Positions 1 through 13,453 are shown, numbered from the stretch's first letter. The stretch is DNA of 64,000 nt from Isoetes taiwanensis (GCA_021234155.1 JAJEKV010000093.1:2626384-2690383), one strand, 5' to 3'. Numbers and translations are program-made. Notes: generated from the sequence alone by a model not told the origin.

Positions 1-1218
1 GCTTACAGAGAAAAAATTGTGGCAAAATGTATATGGAACATCTTGGAGGGAAAGGTGAATTCACGGATCTACAACTCATAAGTCAGGCTTTGTTGTTTTC
101 CCATGAGCACAATAAAGTATCGACACAAGTCGCCCTTCAATGGTCGTTCTTCAATGGTTTTAAGAACAAGCGCTGATGCCCCTTCCTAAAGGTTTATTGG
201 CGGCATGGAAAATAGTGGGAAACTATTAGCATTAAAACAACGGTCACTTTTATCGTCTGCGACTACCCCACCATGGTGGATTTCAGTTAACTTCCATGAC
301 AAGATTGGACCTCTTGCATGCCGGCAGATGCTAGGTGGTAAGAAGACTATGAGTTGGGGTATAAATTAATGCTCAATGTGGGTATAAGAATGGTCAATTA
401 AGTGGATGGGTCGAAGTTTAAAATGAATTTAGGCTACAAACAAGTCGAGCGATAATGTGAAAAATGTGTACCCGGACGTATCTAATAGCACAAGGACCAC
501 GCCTTAGGTCCCTCATCTTTCTCTTCGAGACGAGGCCATTTTGTTAAGTCGGGCTTACAAATGTTTGAAAACATCGGCATTATCTCCTTACATCCCGAAA
601 GTGGAATATGCAACTTACAATGTGTGGAAGGGAATTTGGTTAAAATGTATATGCCCTTAAGGGTGTGCTCTCTTATCCGTAAATAGTAGAGCCAGCCCTC
701 CGCGAATACAAAGAGGTAATACATCATGCCCGCTGCGGCAAAGGAGTAATGAAATCTTGGAGCAATCGCCCTGATAGAATGTAGTGATCTCGCAACTAGC
801 GTGGCATTGTTATGCAGGAAAGGTTTGCAACACACCAGGGGGCAATCGTGTCCTTCCGGCATTTATCCAATGGAATGGGTAATTCCTAAACACACGCTTC
901 TTCAAATAGTCGTATGGATGCTATGGATCATGTATGGAAATGAAAAACAATAGTCTTCCATGAAGACACCTCCCAAGACTCGTTGGTGTATGCTTTGAAG
1001 AGGTGCTTAAAAAGTACAAATGCATACATGACCTGGAGGCTACCTTGAAAGAGTAGCCTTGGGGTTACATCAAATCTAACGCTAGAGGCCTTTAAAAATC
1101 ATATAAAAGTTGAAGGTTGACTTCATAGCTACCCCCTCTTCAAACTTGTATGTGAGGGTGCCTATTTGCTATATAGTCATGTAACATTTTCTTAATATTA
1201 AATATAATTCTTTATCCA

Positions 1219-1273
<55 letters not shown>

Positions 1274-3613
1274 ATACATCCCAAACTAGCTTCAGACAAA
1301 AGCAATACTAGCATGACCATCTACCCCTCCAATCCCCTTGGTAATTTATTTAGCCATACATGACTAGGGCTAATCCAAGATGGTAGTCCACATCCATGGT
1401 CCATGATACTTATCAAGGCATACAAACTAGCCTAATCTTATAAGCCTTGAACAGCAAATATGACTCCTTTAAGAATTAAAAGACCAAAATAATAAATTCG
1501 ATAAAAGACACTTTTTAGTATGTCTTTACAGAACTCCTCGGTTATTCATACAGGTCAATCCATGTTTTAAACTATTTGTTCTCGCGCACATCATTAGCCT
1601 TATCATTCAAACATATGCACAAACATCTATGCAGTCTTATCGCTCAAACATGTGTCCACATTATACTTCAACTGAATGCCTTACATATATGGATAATCCA
1701 AAAAGGAAGGATCTCACCACTACGTAAATCTTCCACAAGTATACGAGTGATTGTCTATAATCGTATCTTCAAGTCATCAATTTTGAAATACTTCTAAGAA
1801 ATGAAGTCTTGCTTACCCGCATCTAAAAACATGCCAAAGTGAACAATAAACTCTAAGAAATCGGACAAGGGATGACAAAAGAAGTAAGACTTCATGGCTT
1901 TTACCCAAAAGATATTATAAGAATATCAATGAGGAAGACCACAAGGGTCTACGAAATATTACAGATTAGACAATGCATTTCTCATGAAAGTTTGCTTGAC
2001 TATTGCAATGTTAACAGATAAAGCACATAAAGTATCTCTGCTCAAAACAAACTACAAATTCAACCTCGATCACAAATTTATGATTTTAAAAAAATGCATT
2101 AATGGAAAATAACATGCTTTTTTTATATTCTAAAATATTTCCAACATGGCTAATCATGCACAAAAAGTTTTGAATGCATAAAAAAATCGCTTATTGACCA
2201 TTCTAGAATGCATAATGACATATTCAAGAATGTCACTAGTCAAGATCTTTTCATAATAGATGTCTATTGGTTGTCAAGAAGAGAGCATTTAAGAATAATG
2301 ATTCTTATATCAAACATGAAAAAAACCCCGATATGGCGGTGCTCCATGTGATTAGTTGCGCCCCATTGTCGAGGTTGAACAAATCTCATGAGAAATACAC
2401 AAACCCTCGATGAGCCTTTGACTACTCCATCATTTGTGTTCATGTTTCAAATGAAGAAGCAAGTTGGCTTCCTTTGTATATTAAATATGATGCGCATCGA
2501 ATTCTAAAGTATGACAAGCTAAAAGTATGACGTATCGACATAATGCTATGATCCCTCGCTTCTAAATCATACCTTAAAGTCAAGACCTCTTCATTTTCTT
2601 CGAACCGGGTTAGCAGATGGAGACATGCGCTGGGCTAAAAGCAAGAATACATTCCTAGACAAGCCGCAATGCTACCCTCGGTCGCAAAATGGAACCCCTA
2701 TACTGCTAAAAGATAACTAGTTGATAACAACCTCCGTGATCAGCCACTTATAAAGATTCGAACCTTTGAACTTTAAATAAAATAACATTATTCTTACACT
2801 AAAGCTCTCAAACAAAGTTCAACCATAAGGTCTAGAAACCATAATGATATTCATTAGCTTTGTTCTATAAAAGATTCCTATGCAAACTTTGACAATGTTC
2901 TCAAGCCTAATACTTCCGGATCATAAAGCAAGTTTTCTGTCGGTTCCTAGGAACAATAGCAGACTACCTAAATTTTTTAAAATTTCCTATTGCAAAAAAT
3001 ACCGTAGAAGTGCTTTCCTAACAAGAAATAGCAACCACCGGGCAATTACCTCTAGTAAAAGATACATAGGAATTTACACTGGCTCATTATTTTTTTTCCT
3101 AAGTTTTTTTTCTAACATACACTATACATATTTTATTTGTTTTATTTTTAATTTCGTTTTTTGTATTTGATATGCCAAATAAAACTAAAATTAGTTTTAG
3201 AAAAAGAAAATATCTCTTTCTATAGTTTCTTCTTCTCGAGTCTCGACCTAAGCATTGAAGCGGCATGGCAGTGCGACCCAGGGAGACGACCGCCTGAGTT
3301 AAATCTTCCACCGCTTTTGGATTTGCCCGCCAAAAATCAGAATGCCTCCTTCTGGCTCTCCATTTCAATTTCATGGAGGCTCTTTTCCTCCAAGAAGCAG
3401 GCCTGCAAAGAGGAGGAGGAAGAGAAAGAAAGAGAGAAAGGTGCAGGTGCAAAATCAAGCTTTTGTTTCTCCATGTCTACAGATACCAATTATATTCTTG
3501 AATGTGTGAATAGGTAAATATGAGGACAAAGAAGAGCAGCAACAAAACTAAGAGCAGATCAGCCCCTTCAATATTGCAAATGTCTTGTTTTGGAGAGTCA
3601 AGCTAATATTGAA
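1..3613. other. No recognisable gene; AT-rich intergenic DNA
   Basis: I see no family signature on either strand. The longest open frame, 482-862 minus (126 codons), is not recognisable and has no hydrophobic, charged or repetitive pattern of a known family. Overlapping frames on opposite strands at 3099-3517 fall in a purine/pyrimidine-skewed stretch (GAGGAGGAAGAG near 3410-3440) and look like compositional artefacts. The only clear structure is the AAAT microsatellite listed separately. Confidence 0.6.
1219..1275. repeat. (AAAT)n microsatellite
   Basis: About 14 uninterrupted units of AAAT/TAAA in AT-rich DNA. Seen directly. It stands alone, with no poly(A)-tailed element body that I can recognise beside it. 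Confidence 0.97.
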
Positions 3614-4235
3614 GCCTCTGCCCAATTGTTGGAGACGAAATTGATCATGATGAGCAAAGAAAAGATTTTGAAGAACAGAAAGCTATGGCAAGACTTTGGC
3701 TAAGAGATTGGGAATGGTTGAGTTCCAAAGATGAAACAGGTAGAGCCTTTTGTAAATTTTGTAAAATGGACACAAAGAATGGAGTCCATTTGGATGCCAA
3801 GGATCAATGAATATAAGAACTTCTGCATTTTTTGAGCATGCTAGTAGTGATGGCCATAGGCATGCATCATGGTTGGCAGTACAAGGAGGAAAGAACTCTA
3901 TGGAGAAAGTAGTCAAGAAAAGAAGAACTTCAGCCAATGCTTCTCTTACTAATCTCTTTAGATGTGCATATATAATAGCAAAGGAAGATCTAGCATTCAG
4001 GAAATTTGAAAAGCTTGTTTTGTTGCTGCGTGCATGTGGTGCTAAGAATCTGACAGACACTATGAGAATGGAAAAGCATGTGCTAAGTTTGTCATACACT
4101 GATCATAAGAGTTATTCTTTACATCATGATAAATTTAAATTTGAAGCCATGTGCACAGGATTAATGTTCCCAAGTTTTAAAAAATATGTTGGAATAATAA
4201 AAAATAAAAAGCTTACCAACATTGCCGTAATATGA
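3614..4235 (+). pseudogene. Zinc-finger/hAT-like (ZNF862/C17orf113-type) protein fragment
   Basis: The frame open from 3614 encodes an acidic stretch and then a Trp-rich segment leading to FCKFCKM (a C-x2-C pair, near 3750). It stops at about 3808. The next frame (from 3807) carries FFEHASSDGHRHASW, which supplies the H..H pair of a TTF/BED-type zinc finger, followed by ANASLTNLFRCAYIIAKEDL and FRKFEKLVLLLRACGAKNL. That sequence resembles the linker after the finger in ZNF862/C17orf113-like and hAT-transposase-derived proteins. The two halves of the finger lie in different frames, so a one-base shift or lost splice near 3800 breaks it. No hAT catalytic core follows; after 4235 the sequence is non-coding. 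I infer a decayed fragment of a domesticated or mobile hAT-type gene. The family call rests on remembered patterns, not a search. Confidence 0.5.
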
Positions 4236-4808
4236 AATTGAAAGGGTTAAAACTGCACAGCTAGTAATATTTTTGAGTTGGTTTATTTATCAGTAGCTAC
4301 TTTGGCAACAACTTAATAGTTACACCCTCACATGTCTTGCATTCTCGTTTTTGTCATGTGTCTAGATGGCATTGGTGTATTAAGCATTCCCCTTCGGTGC
4401 AAGACCACCACCAAAAAGTGTCTCAGATTAGTATTTCTAGCACAAAATAGAAATTTTATAATTTCTTGCCTTTTAAAGGATATCTTCAGAACTATACCTG
4501 CATCTTTTCACATATAAATCTTTAGACACACACTTGTGCCCTGTTTACTAAACAATCTCTTCAATGTCTGCTCAATTATCAGACATGAAGATAAATGCTG
4601 TAGAATTATCAATGAAGTCCGTAAAATGCCATATTCAGCCTTCCATGACTTCTAGAACTATATCCTCTTCATCTCCAAGATCAGTGGCACAGGTGTGTGA
4701 GAATTCGTAAAATCATCTTCAATTTTCAAATCTCATGCAATGATGCTTTGAAGAGGTGTGCCCCAGCAGCCAGATTGTGGTGTTTATATGATCTGCACTT
4801 TATTCTAG
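4236..4808. other. Spacer downstream of the ERI1-like gene
   Basis: No coding signature. It separates the zinc-finger fragment (plus strand) from the stop codon of the ERI1-like gene (minus strand), so the two are convergent. The 3' untranslated region of the ERI1-like gene should lie here; no distinct poly(A) signal was singled out. Confidence 0.5.
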
Positions 4809-6377
4809 TCAAGTCCTCTTTGCAGCTTTATACAAAGCCCTTGTCGTAAGATTAGCTGTTATGTCCAGATCAACTCCCTTTCTCAACAACTCTAACGCAA
4901 TAGAAGCTGTATTCTTGGCATCATCCAAACCACAATGAAGCCGTCCCTGCCATGTCAGGCCAGCCCTTGCAACTGCTTTTGTCAAGTCACAGCGCTTGGC
5001 CATAGTGTTCCGGGGTGGGACCTTTAAATTTATCCACCTGAGAACCAGTAAAAAGCACCTTTAAAATATGGGTAAAATATAAAATACTGCAAGCTATATT
5101 CTTCTTTGAAGTACGCACTAAAAAGTACTTGCTCATGAAACTTGCCTGTCGGCATGTGGGTTTGCTTAGACACTTCAAATTGCATTCAGAAGCAAGCATG
5201 TCCCTACAGTCCCAATCTGACCATGTTACGACTATGGAATCTGCATTTTTCACTCCCTTTTTTTCAAGCCAATCATCATGCATTGCTAAAGCTTTTGCCA
5301 AAGAAACTCCATCGCCAACCCGCGAAAAACAAATATTCCTGTTTATTATTGCTTTTTCTTAGTGAGACAGCCAGAAATAAATGGTGCTCAAGACCAGACA
5401 CAGCAATGACAGATTTAGAAATGGAACAAACTGATTATATACAGGTCAAACTCTACAAATAGAGAATCTTAAATAGATCTTTCCGATGGTCTGATGGGTG
5501 ATGGTCTCTGTAAGATGCAATCGCCATAGCTTGTCGCCTAATCACAATACAAGCTATTGCAAAACTATAGAAGCTAAATTTTATCACAATGTTTACTTCA
5601 TGCTGTGAATCTTGTCCCTCTATGAAATAGACCTTCAAATAGCCCCCTACAAAATCTACTATGTACAGAACCTGATACAATGCTGGAAGTCCAGGTTGGG
5701 TAGTATGGTACTTTCGAAACTGCATCTATTATACTTGGCATTGTATCCCAGCACTTATCAATAAAAACATGATAGTGGCTAGGCATCAAGCATTTAAGTG
5801 GTTGAAATATCAAAACCAGCAAACTTGATACATAACCAATGAGATTTTTCAGAACTAATAAAACACTAACCTGAGGCTGTTGTATTCCCGTAAGGTCCTT
5901 ACAGAACTCGGTCAATATGGGATGACAGGCAGGCTTTAAATAAGTCTGAAATGTATCCTCCACTGCCAATGACTTTGTATTTACTAAAACCGAAGGAAAT
6001 TCTATTATCTCTTGGGGGTCCAGCCAGCCTAATAGGTCACATGTAGCTTCAAAATCTATTACCACTAAGTAATCAAATCGACTTGTCCTATTAATAGAGC
6101 CCTGGCAAGAACTTTCTAAACCAGTTTTTCGATCTGTCGGCTTTTCTAATAATTTGCGCAAAAATGAGAACCTCGTATAATCAACAGTGAGCTTTGAAGT
6201 TATAGGTTCCTTTCCAGCATCCAAAGAAAGCTTCCGCGGTTCAGAGGCTTCGATTTCGTTGCTTTTTTCCAGACTAGTATCCGCACAAAACTGTTTAGCA
6301 AAAATCATACCAGGGAACCTTTCGCGTAGGAAACGGCACAATGCGAGCTCCCGATTCCTCACGCTTCGTGCAAACAT
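4809..6377 (-). CDS. ERIL1: ERI1-like 3'-5' exoribonuclease (DEDDh family), three exons, possibly damaged
   Basis: Exons on the minus strand: 6377-5871, 5319-5129 and 5037-4809, giving 308 codons in frame. The start is the first in-frame ATG (MFARSVRNREL). The basic, acid-free N terminus could be an organelle transit peptide. Family knowledge: ERI1/3'hExo nucleases trim small-RNA and structured RNA 3' ends, and the plant homologue acts in chloroplast rRNA maturation. All DEDDh residues are visible: DFE (about residues 108-110), Asp in WSDWD (about 204-206), and H-x4-D in HCGLDDA (about 267-272). The family hallmarks QEIIEFPSVLV, FCKDLTGIQQ and WINLKVP are also present. Oddities: the acceptor of exon 2 reads GG, not AG (5321-5320). 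Near the end of exon 2 the family-like donor is GC (5145-5144) but would leave the frame broken, whereas a GT 16 bases downstream (5128-5127) restores it. An out-of-frame ATG lies just upstream. Identity is firm; functionality is uncertain. Confidence 0.82.
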
Positions 6378-9300
6378 TGTGCCCTTCAAATTTCATTGAA
6401 ACCCTAAAACAGCCCCAATCTAGGCCTATGCTTTTTGGGTTGCCCCTCGTTTATGTGGGTATGTGGGCATATTCAAGTATATGCTGGCATATTCCTAGGA
6501 TATGCTGATGACTGCTAAAAACTGGCTGCTGCCTGTAAATGCTCGGTCATCCAGCCCCATTCCTTCCTTCGCAGGCGTGGCTATGGCGCAGCTCGACCCT
6601 TCTTCCACTTTGGGTATTGGAACAGGGATGCCTATCAACTATACACAGCATTGCTTGCAGTGGTTGCATTACCTCCTGTGAAAACACGGTAGAGAATTGA
6701 GTTACAAATAATTTCTGGGGTTCTCAGATGGCCGAACTCACTACCATGGAATGCTGCTTTCCGGCTGCATTCCAAAAGTATGAGAGTCGCTTTTATGGGT
6801 TTGGGAAAGTTGGAGATTTTGGCTTCAACTCTACGAATGCCTTTGTGGCAAAATCAGAGTTTTGCAAATATTTGGCATGCAAAGGGCTTCGATTTGCAGG
6901 CGCAGATCGCGACATGCATCTAAATCCATTTGCGGGAATCCTCCCGCCCATTTCGCTCCTCGAGCTTCATTAGACCTAACCGCTTATGCCTTTGTTCTCG
7001 TAATATCGGCAAAAGGCCTTTTGTTCTTGGAGTTTTCTCGCTATGGCGTGCATCCGTGGAGGAGTTTTGCATGGCAGCCTTAGCCCTTTGTTCTCTTTAT
7101 TTTTGTTATGGCTGCCATTATCCATAGTTCCCGCCAAAGAAATCATCGCTGGTGGATCCGCCGCTATGGAACCGACCTCTTATTTTGTTGGCGGCGCATT
7201 AGGTGCATCTCTTAACCTTTCTTTTCTGCAAGAACCCTACAGAATTCTCAAAAAGCTCTGTTCCATGAGCTCTCATGTCGAGAGCCTTATTGAAGTTCTT
7301 GCCATTTTTCTTATGAATGTATGCAATAGACACAATTGAATTGTTTATCAGAGGGTCCTTGCACAAGAGATTAATTTTTTTCTTCCAAGTCCCCTGACCC
7401 CAATCGCTTGATCATCTAGGATCATCTTAAATTTGTGATTTTGAGGAAGATGCAAACACACATCGAGAGAACTTCAACCACCTAACTAGGTATGGCTCCT
7501 TTTTGTAATGATCGTGATAGATACTAATTATTTAGGTAGAAGCTCTTGATCCCTGGGTTCTTGTGATCTGTTGTTTTTTGAGATTGTTTAGCTGTTATTT
7601 TTAACATACTTTGCAGTGTATGGAAATTTGGCATGTGTCCAATGACGTCCATATGCCAAAGGCGATCAGGTCTGATCATATAGTTTGTGTGGATAGTACA
7701 ATGAATCAACCAACCTTTGTTAGCAGGCTTAGTCTGATGAGTAGAATATGCACAACACAAGTTGAGACAATATGTTTTCTTCTTACTTAGAAGATTTCTC
7801 CTTCTCAAGAATAGCAAATCAAAGGCATCCGCCAAGATAGGTTTTACACTTTCCATCTCACTATTACTATTTTAAAGACTTATGTTCTTATTATTTGTGC
7901 TTGCAATGCGATGGAATGCGATGTGCCATCCTCAAGGGTTTTAGCAAAGAAGGCAAAGATGTGTTATTATATTCGAGAATTGATTCATTTTATCGCTGGA
8001 GGTCAAACACTCTATCCCTGAAACCTCACTTATATTTTAATTATTATAGGAAGAATTTGTGCTCAGCCTATTTCTTAGACAAGGATAGCAACTTGCTATT
8101 GTGAATAATTTGTCCATCATTGCAGGATGCCTTTGAAATTCATTGATAAGTCATTTCGAAGGTATTTACTGCTTGGTTACTTTAGAGATCATCATTTGCT
8201 TCCGTCTTTTGCTTTTGTACTGCTTTATGCTTGGATCTTAGCATACGATTCTAAAGATCAAAGGCTATGCAGTTGTTTTCTATGTTGGTTTATCCAAAAC
8301 CCTGCTTGGATCTACTAGAGCAATTTCTGTGTATATAGTTGAGCATACCAGGTTGTGGTAGACATGCCCAAACTGGGCAATTTTCTCTGGACATTACAAC
8401 ATAAACTCTGGAAGGTAACATGCTTAATAGAATAACGGTTGGATATGTGACACTTTTTATTGATATTTTGTTGAGATCATGTCGATATGCATGCATGCAT
8501 TACCACCAATACGCCCTCTATGCTTGCTTACAAAGAAAGACCCTAGCCTTTTGTATGTTCTCGATTTTAAATATAGATTGTTAAGAGGTCCATTTGTGTT
8601 GATCTCTCAATTGTGAAGTGTCTTAGCAAGAAGGCAAGTGTGTGGGAATCGTAGTCATAACCATGTGCTTTTTTATTACTAAAGAAATTATATTAAAGCC
8701 TCGAGAGGCATTGTGATTGATTCCACAAATAAATATTTGTCGCTCCTCGACATATGTTTGCCATGATGGCAAACCCATAAAGTGGTGGTTTTACATTTCT
8801 AGTTGATTTTACCTTGGTTCATATTCTCGTGTCCCTACATTATAAATGATTTTACATTGATTGAAGGCTAGATGTCACAAGAGCAATTATGACAATTATG
8901 ATGTCCATTGTAGCTATGATTTTAGCTTTAATGTAGCCTCCCCATCGAGAAATATGACATAAAGTTCTCATTTTTTACCGCTTTTGGTGCATTAGACGTA
9001 GATTTGGAACTTTGTCTCATTGCCATTTTGTAATATGGAAGAGGATATTTGCTAATGGCTGATCGATTGCTAACTTGATACCGGTATTTGTGTTCTAACC
9101 AGAACTTGCATTTAAATGGGGAGGGGGAGGCATCTACATAACGACATTTTTCCCCCTGTTTTTTGTATGAGCTGCTCTAGGGTTCTTTCGCCGTGGCTTA
9201 ACTATCGAGCTAGCCCTCATTAGTTTTGGAACTATTGGGGCATTATGTTTCTATTTGATTTGTATTTGATTTCTTCTTAAACGGCTTGAATTGTCGATGC

Positions 9301-10641
9301 AGTTGCAAGGTCTTCATGTCTTCATGTTTCAAATACTTCCCATGGAAAGTGAATAAAGTATCATGACTATTGACCGATAACCTAGAGATGATTATAGTGT
9401 GAATCTATGATGAAGGCTTTTCCAATCACTAGAAAATAGCGTAGAAAACTCCGTGATATGAGTATTGTCAAGCTTTTAAGTTTTCTCGTGAAGTTTTCAA
9501 GAAATATGCATATCTTCATTTTTGGGCAATTTAGTGAAGTGGCGAAATGCGATTGAATCATTGAATCGGAACGCCTGTTCAATGGGCTGATTAGGGTTCA
9601 AGCAATCAAAATGATCTTAATTGCTCCTAGATAGACAATGCTCCAAAAATTTATCATGCTCATGTAGTTACAAGAACCGATTTTGTTCACAAGCCCATTA
9701 ATCCAAGATCTATGTGGTGGTGGCGATATTGCCAAGGTCACACAGCATTCAAAGATGTATCAAGCAATTCTCTTGACATCCCAAAATACACCAAAGCTAT
9801 CATATACCCAATATCCATAGTAACATCGCACCCTGTGTGCTCTCTTCTATTTACTCCCACCGACCTTCATGTTCTTCCCTTTTCCTCTCCCACGCTCATG
9901 TTCTCGACAATAACCTCGTTCTAACCTTTACCCACCAACTAATATTTGCAAAATAACCTCTATCCCTCTACCCCACAAGCTAGGAGCCCCATCTTATATC
10001 ATAGTTGGGACCTAAACCCGCTAGCCCCTCAAATCACACACCTATTTCATTTAAGCCACTTTACCTCAAGAAACCGGAGGGCAAACCCTCCGTATGCAAA
10101 GACCTTGTTATTTTGTGTGTGTTGACACTTTTTAAACATAAGATTTTGATTTTGAGTATGTAACACACGAGTATGACCTTATCGCTTTTGCTTATCGCTT
10201 GTTTTGGACCATTGATTCACATAATATTCTCATGCATATTCCTTCCGTGCATTCCACACCATCCACCAAATTCATGATGGAGTCAAATCCCCTTTCCACC
10301 TCAAAGACAAGATTTTGTAACCTTTGCAATAAGTCAACATACAACCATCTCGTAAAAAGCCTAAGGGATTTGAACCCCCGCTGCCAAAGTATACAAAACC
10401 ACAATATTTCCAAACATGTGACAAACCCCCTAAAAATCAAACCTTTAACAGAGGCGCCCCTCGCCAATTCCCAGAACCTTTGTTTTGCATGCAAACTTGT
10501 CAAACATAAGGTAGCAAAGCATACATGTGCCCCAAAAAATGACCAAGCAAACAACCTAGACATTTCAAATGTGGCATCATGGCCACGCATTCTTCACCCA
10601 TTTCCCTAAACTTTGCCATTCGGCACATTCACAATGTAAAT
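6378..10641. other. No recognised gene; ERI1-like 5' flank and orphan frames
   Basis: The first few hundred bases must hold the promoter of the minus-strand ERI1-like gene. On the plus strand a short frame begins with ATG at 6583 (MAQLDPSSTLGIGTGMPIN). Two more frames (6728-6973 and 7043-7339) follow within 800 bp and could be exons of an unidentified divergent gene, but I recognise no domain and found no convincing splice chain. From 7.4 to 10.6 kb I see only AT-rich DNA without coding pattern. Confidence 0.45.
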
Positions 10642-12058
10642 TGTGACGCTCCAAAGACAAGATACGGGCCCATGACGGTAATCGCATCACCGCCACGCCA
10701 GACGCCACCACCGACCGACGGTACGCGACGACGATAGCCAGGTAAGTAGCCCTAGGGGCAACTTGCTAGGTATGTTCATATGTTATTAATGTGCACATGT
10801 GCACATTAATGTGGGCACACCTTTCCATGTAGGCATATTTTGCCACCTAGCCATTAAAGGCAAGGGGGCCTTTCCACTATCCCACATGCCAAAATGGGTA
10901 ATTGGAAACCCTAGCCCTAAACCCCATGTCTATTTAGGGTAGGAAAAGCCTAGCTTGCTAGTTTTCATTCCATAGGGTTTTAGAGCTCGCTTTGGCTGCC
11001 CCAGAGCCAAAACCGCCTCCCGTGACGCCGCCTGCCGGACTGCGCCACCGGGCCTCGACCATCAGCTTCAAACAGATGGTTGAACTCTGTCAGTCGAGGA
11101 GCCCCTCAAGGATCAGATTTGGTCAATTTAATAGCTTAAACCGCCTTCTAGTCATAGAACCAAAGTAAGTTTAGACTATTAAATTGCCCATAGCTATCTA
11201 GATCTTAGATTCGACTCTAACTAAAGAACCTAACTCTATGATATAGATTAGATCTAGTTCTTTAGTCTGCCCTGCGGATGTATATGGATGATGTATCTCC
11301 CTGAACTCCTTGTATTGGGAAGGGGGTAGAGGCCCCAAAGCTTTGTAGTTGATGCTCCTAGAATAGCCTCTCTAGCACACTCGTAGATTCGCCTCTGCGG
11401 TACAAGAACCACACCGGTTGTGGGTGAAGGGGCCGACCGGGCTAAGAAGGAGGTTCATGTCCCCGACTCTTGAACGATCCCTCCGGGTGTGTAAGGCCTA
11501 CCGTGGATCATTGTGACTAGGTCTAATGGCTTACCACCGAGTGTGGGTAAGGCATGGGCTCGACACCCGTGAAGTGGTGTACACTTTCCAAAAGGGTTCA
11601 ACAATACGGCAAAGGGTCTCTAGTCACCTTGAGTCAAGATGTAGATCTCCTCGGAGGGAGTGATCCCTACCCGCCCCATCGAATCGACGATGACCTGTGA
11701 ATAGCCCTTCCGGGCTATGCATCCTGGCCAAGGGCCAGTCCCGACACTTTCACCTACCGCAGTGTGCACGAGGGGCGATGGAGTGGACAACCCTATGCCA
11801 TGTTCTTATGCCCAAATCCATTGCCATGAATTGCCCTGCCAATGAACTCGAGACCCAAAGCCCGGGCCCTCCCCCTTGAGTCTCGAGCCTGGGTAGGACT
11901 CCCTATGTGATGTGGGCCGCACCATTGTCTATGCAGATAAAGATGCACCACCCTTCCGGGTGGGAGGAGGATTATGTTGTATAATGACATGTATGTTTAC
12001 GCCTCCGCAGCCTAGGTAGGCCCCGAGGGGAGACCGGTAGAATGACACTTTCACTCTT
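10642..12058 (+). mobile_element. Solo LTR or LTR fragment of the B family
   Basis: It begins with TGTGACG, the same terminus as element B's LTR at 47923, and follows the B LTR in order. First comes a GTGCACATTAATG palindrome, then GGGCACAC repeats, then GGAAACCCTAGCC followed by a TATA-like tract. Downstream are CTCCTTGTATTGGGAAGGGG, TTGAACGATCCCTCCGG, CTATGCATCC and TTCACTCTTC. The final 100-150 bp present in the B LTRs are missing or diverged after about 12058. No internal region and no partner LTR flank it, so it is a solo LTR or a 3'-truncated copy. Frames at 11697-11990 inside it are by-products. Confidence 0.85.
10785..10810. repeat. Perfect 26-bp palindrome in the B-family LTR
   Basis: The sequence ATTAATGTGCACA followed by its exact reverse complement. 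It lies about 145 bp inside the LTR. In the two other LTR copies the same position carries tandem expansions. Confidence 0.95.
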
Positions 12059-13453
12059 CACTGGGAGTGATCTACTATATAACACTTGGTTGCATCATGC
12101 ATGCATGAGATTGACTGACCATCAAATGACTATGCATTTAGGTTTGCAAATTCTAGATAGTTGTCCCTCTTAAAGGCACGCGTTTACTTTTTGATAGCAA
12201 TGGTAAAGATGAAAGAGTTCAATTACTTTCAAGAAATCATTGTGCATTAATGTTCATTTTCATGAGATCATCGTGTATGGGCGCACCGAAAATAGCCATG
12301 GCACAATATGGAAAAAATTAATTTGTGTGACCTTTCCAATTTTAATCGCAAGATTCAGTTACGAGAAACAATTTATTGGTGCTTCATGTTTAGCACAATA
12401 GATATATAATAGACAGTGTTGTTTTGCTCTCATGGCCAACATGATATTAAAATATTTGAGTGATCAAAATTTGCCAATTGGGCCTTCTCTCACAACACTT
12501 GCGTTGCACAAAAGCTAAATGGGATTTTAAGAGGTAGTTCTACATTAGGATGTTTGTTTCTTCTAATCGATGTTTAGAGAACATTCATCTCATGTACTTC
12601 AAATGGTAGTTATATTAATGAAATCGTGGTGACAAATTATTTTATAAATATAGGTACTTAGTGTTTTATTGAACTACTAAGTTGTATTACGATTAGGATT
12701 AGCTACACATAGGATTTGCACTACCTACTTTTCAAACCTTGGTGCCAAAGACACCCCTGCACGATGACATCAACTTGGCCTCATATGCATGAACATCGCA
12801 AAAGGAAGGTTTCGTAGTCTTTAATACTTTGTTCGTACTTAAACTCGAGGTCAAATTTTATCCCTTTGCGTGATGGAGCATATATATCTCATGTTCAATC
12901 GTGTTTTCTCGATGGCTTCTCGTTGTTTCCTGCTGGACTTTGTCCCACATAGCATCAACAACCTCAAAAAATTCAGATGGCATCCGAACTCTATCCGACT
13001 TTGTCTTCGCCTTGATGATTATTGTCTTCTAGCGGCACTCTCTTTGTTTTCTAGTCATTAACGCATGCTTTCAGTTTCCAAGTTTGGGTTGCTAATAGAA
13101 TGGTGGCTTGATTTCCGTCTGGGTTTGGCTGAAATGGCAAACTCAGAAATACAAGAGAAGAGGGTAATGGGGATCCGCCCCTCAGTGGTTGCTTCTAGTC
13201 ATGTAGCTAGGTCTCAATTCTTCGCCATGTCATATACCGAGCTGGTAAATTACCGCCACGTGGGCATGACCAGGCAAAATCATCGTCGTGCTGAAAGGAT
13301 CTGGGAAGCAGCACTTTGCCGAGAAAACTCCATGGTCCGCCATGATGTCACTTAATTTGCCCATTGCTTGATTTTTTGTCTCAGTGCTGCCATATCCCTT
13401 CCCAATAGAACGCTTTGTCTTTTAGGGTTTTGAAGATTTGTTCCGGGTTGTTC

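Noticed and set aside
482-862. 126-codon minus-strand frame as a gene
   Set aside because: No family motif, no splice context, and length within chance expectation for the window.
10370-10386. A tRNA-like T arm (GGGGTTCAAATCCCT on the minus strand)
   Set aside because: No A box or acceptor stem at the expected distance.
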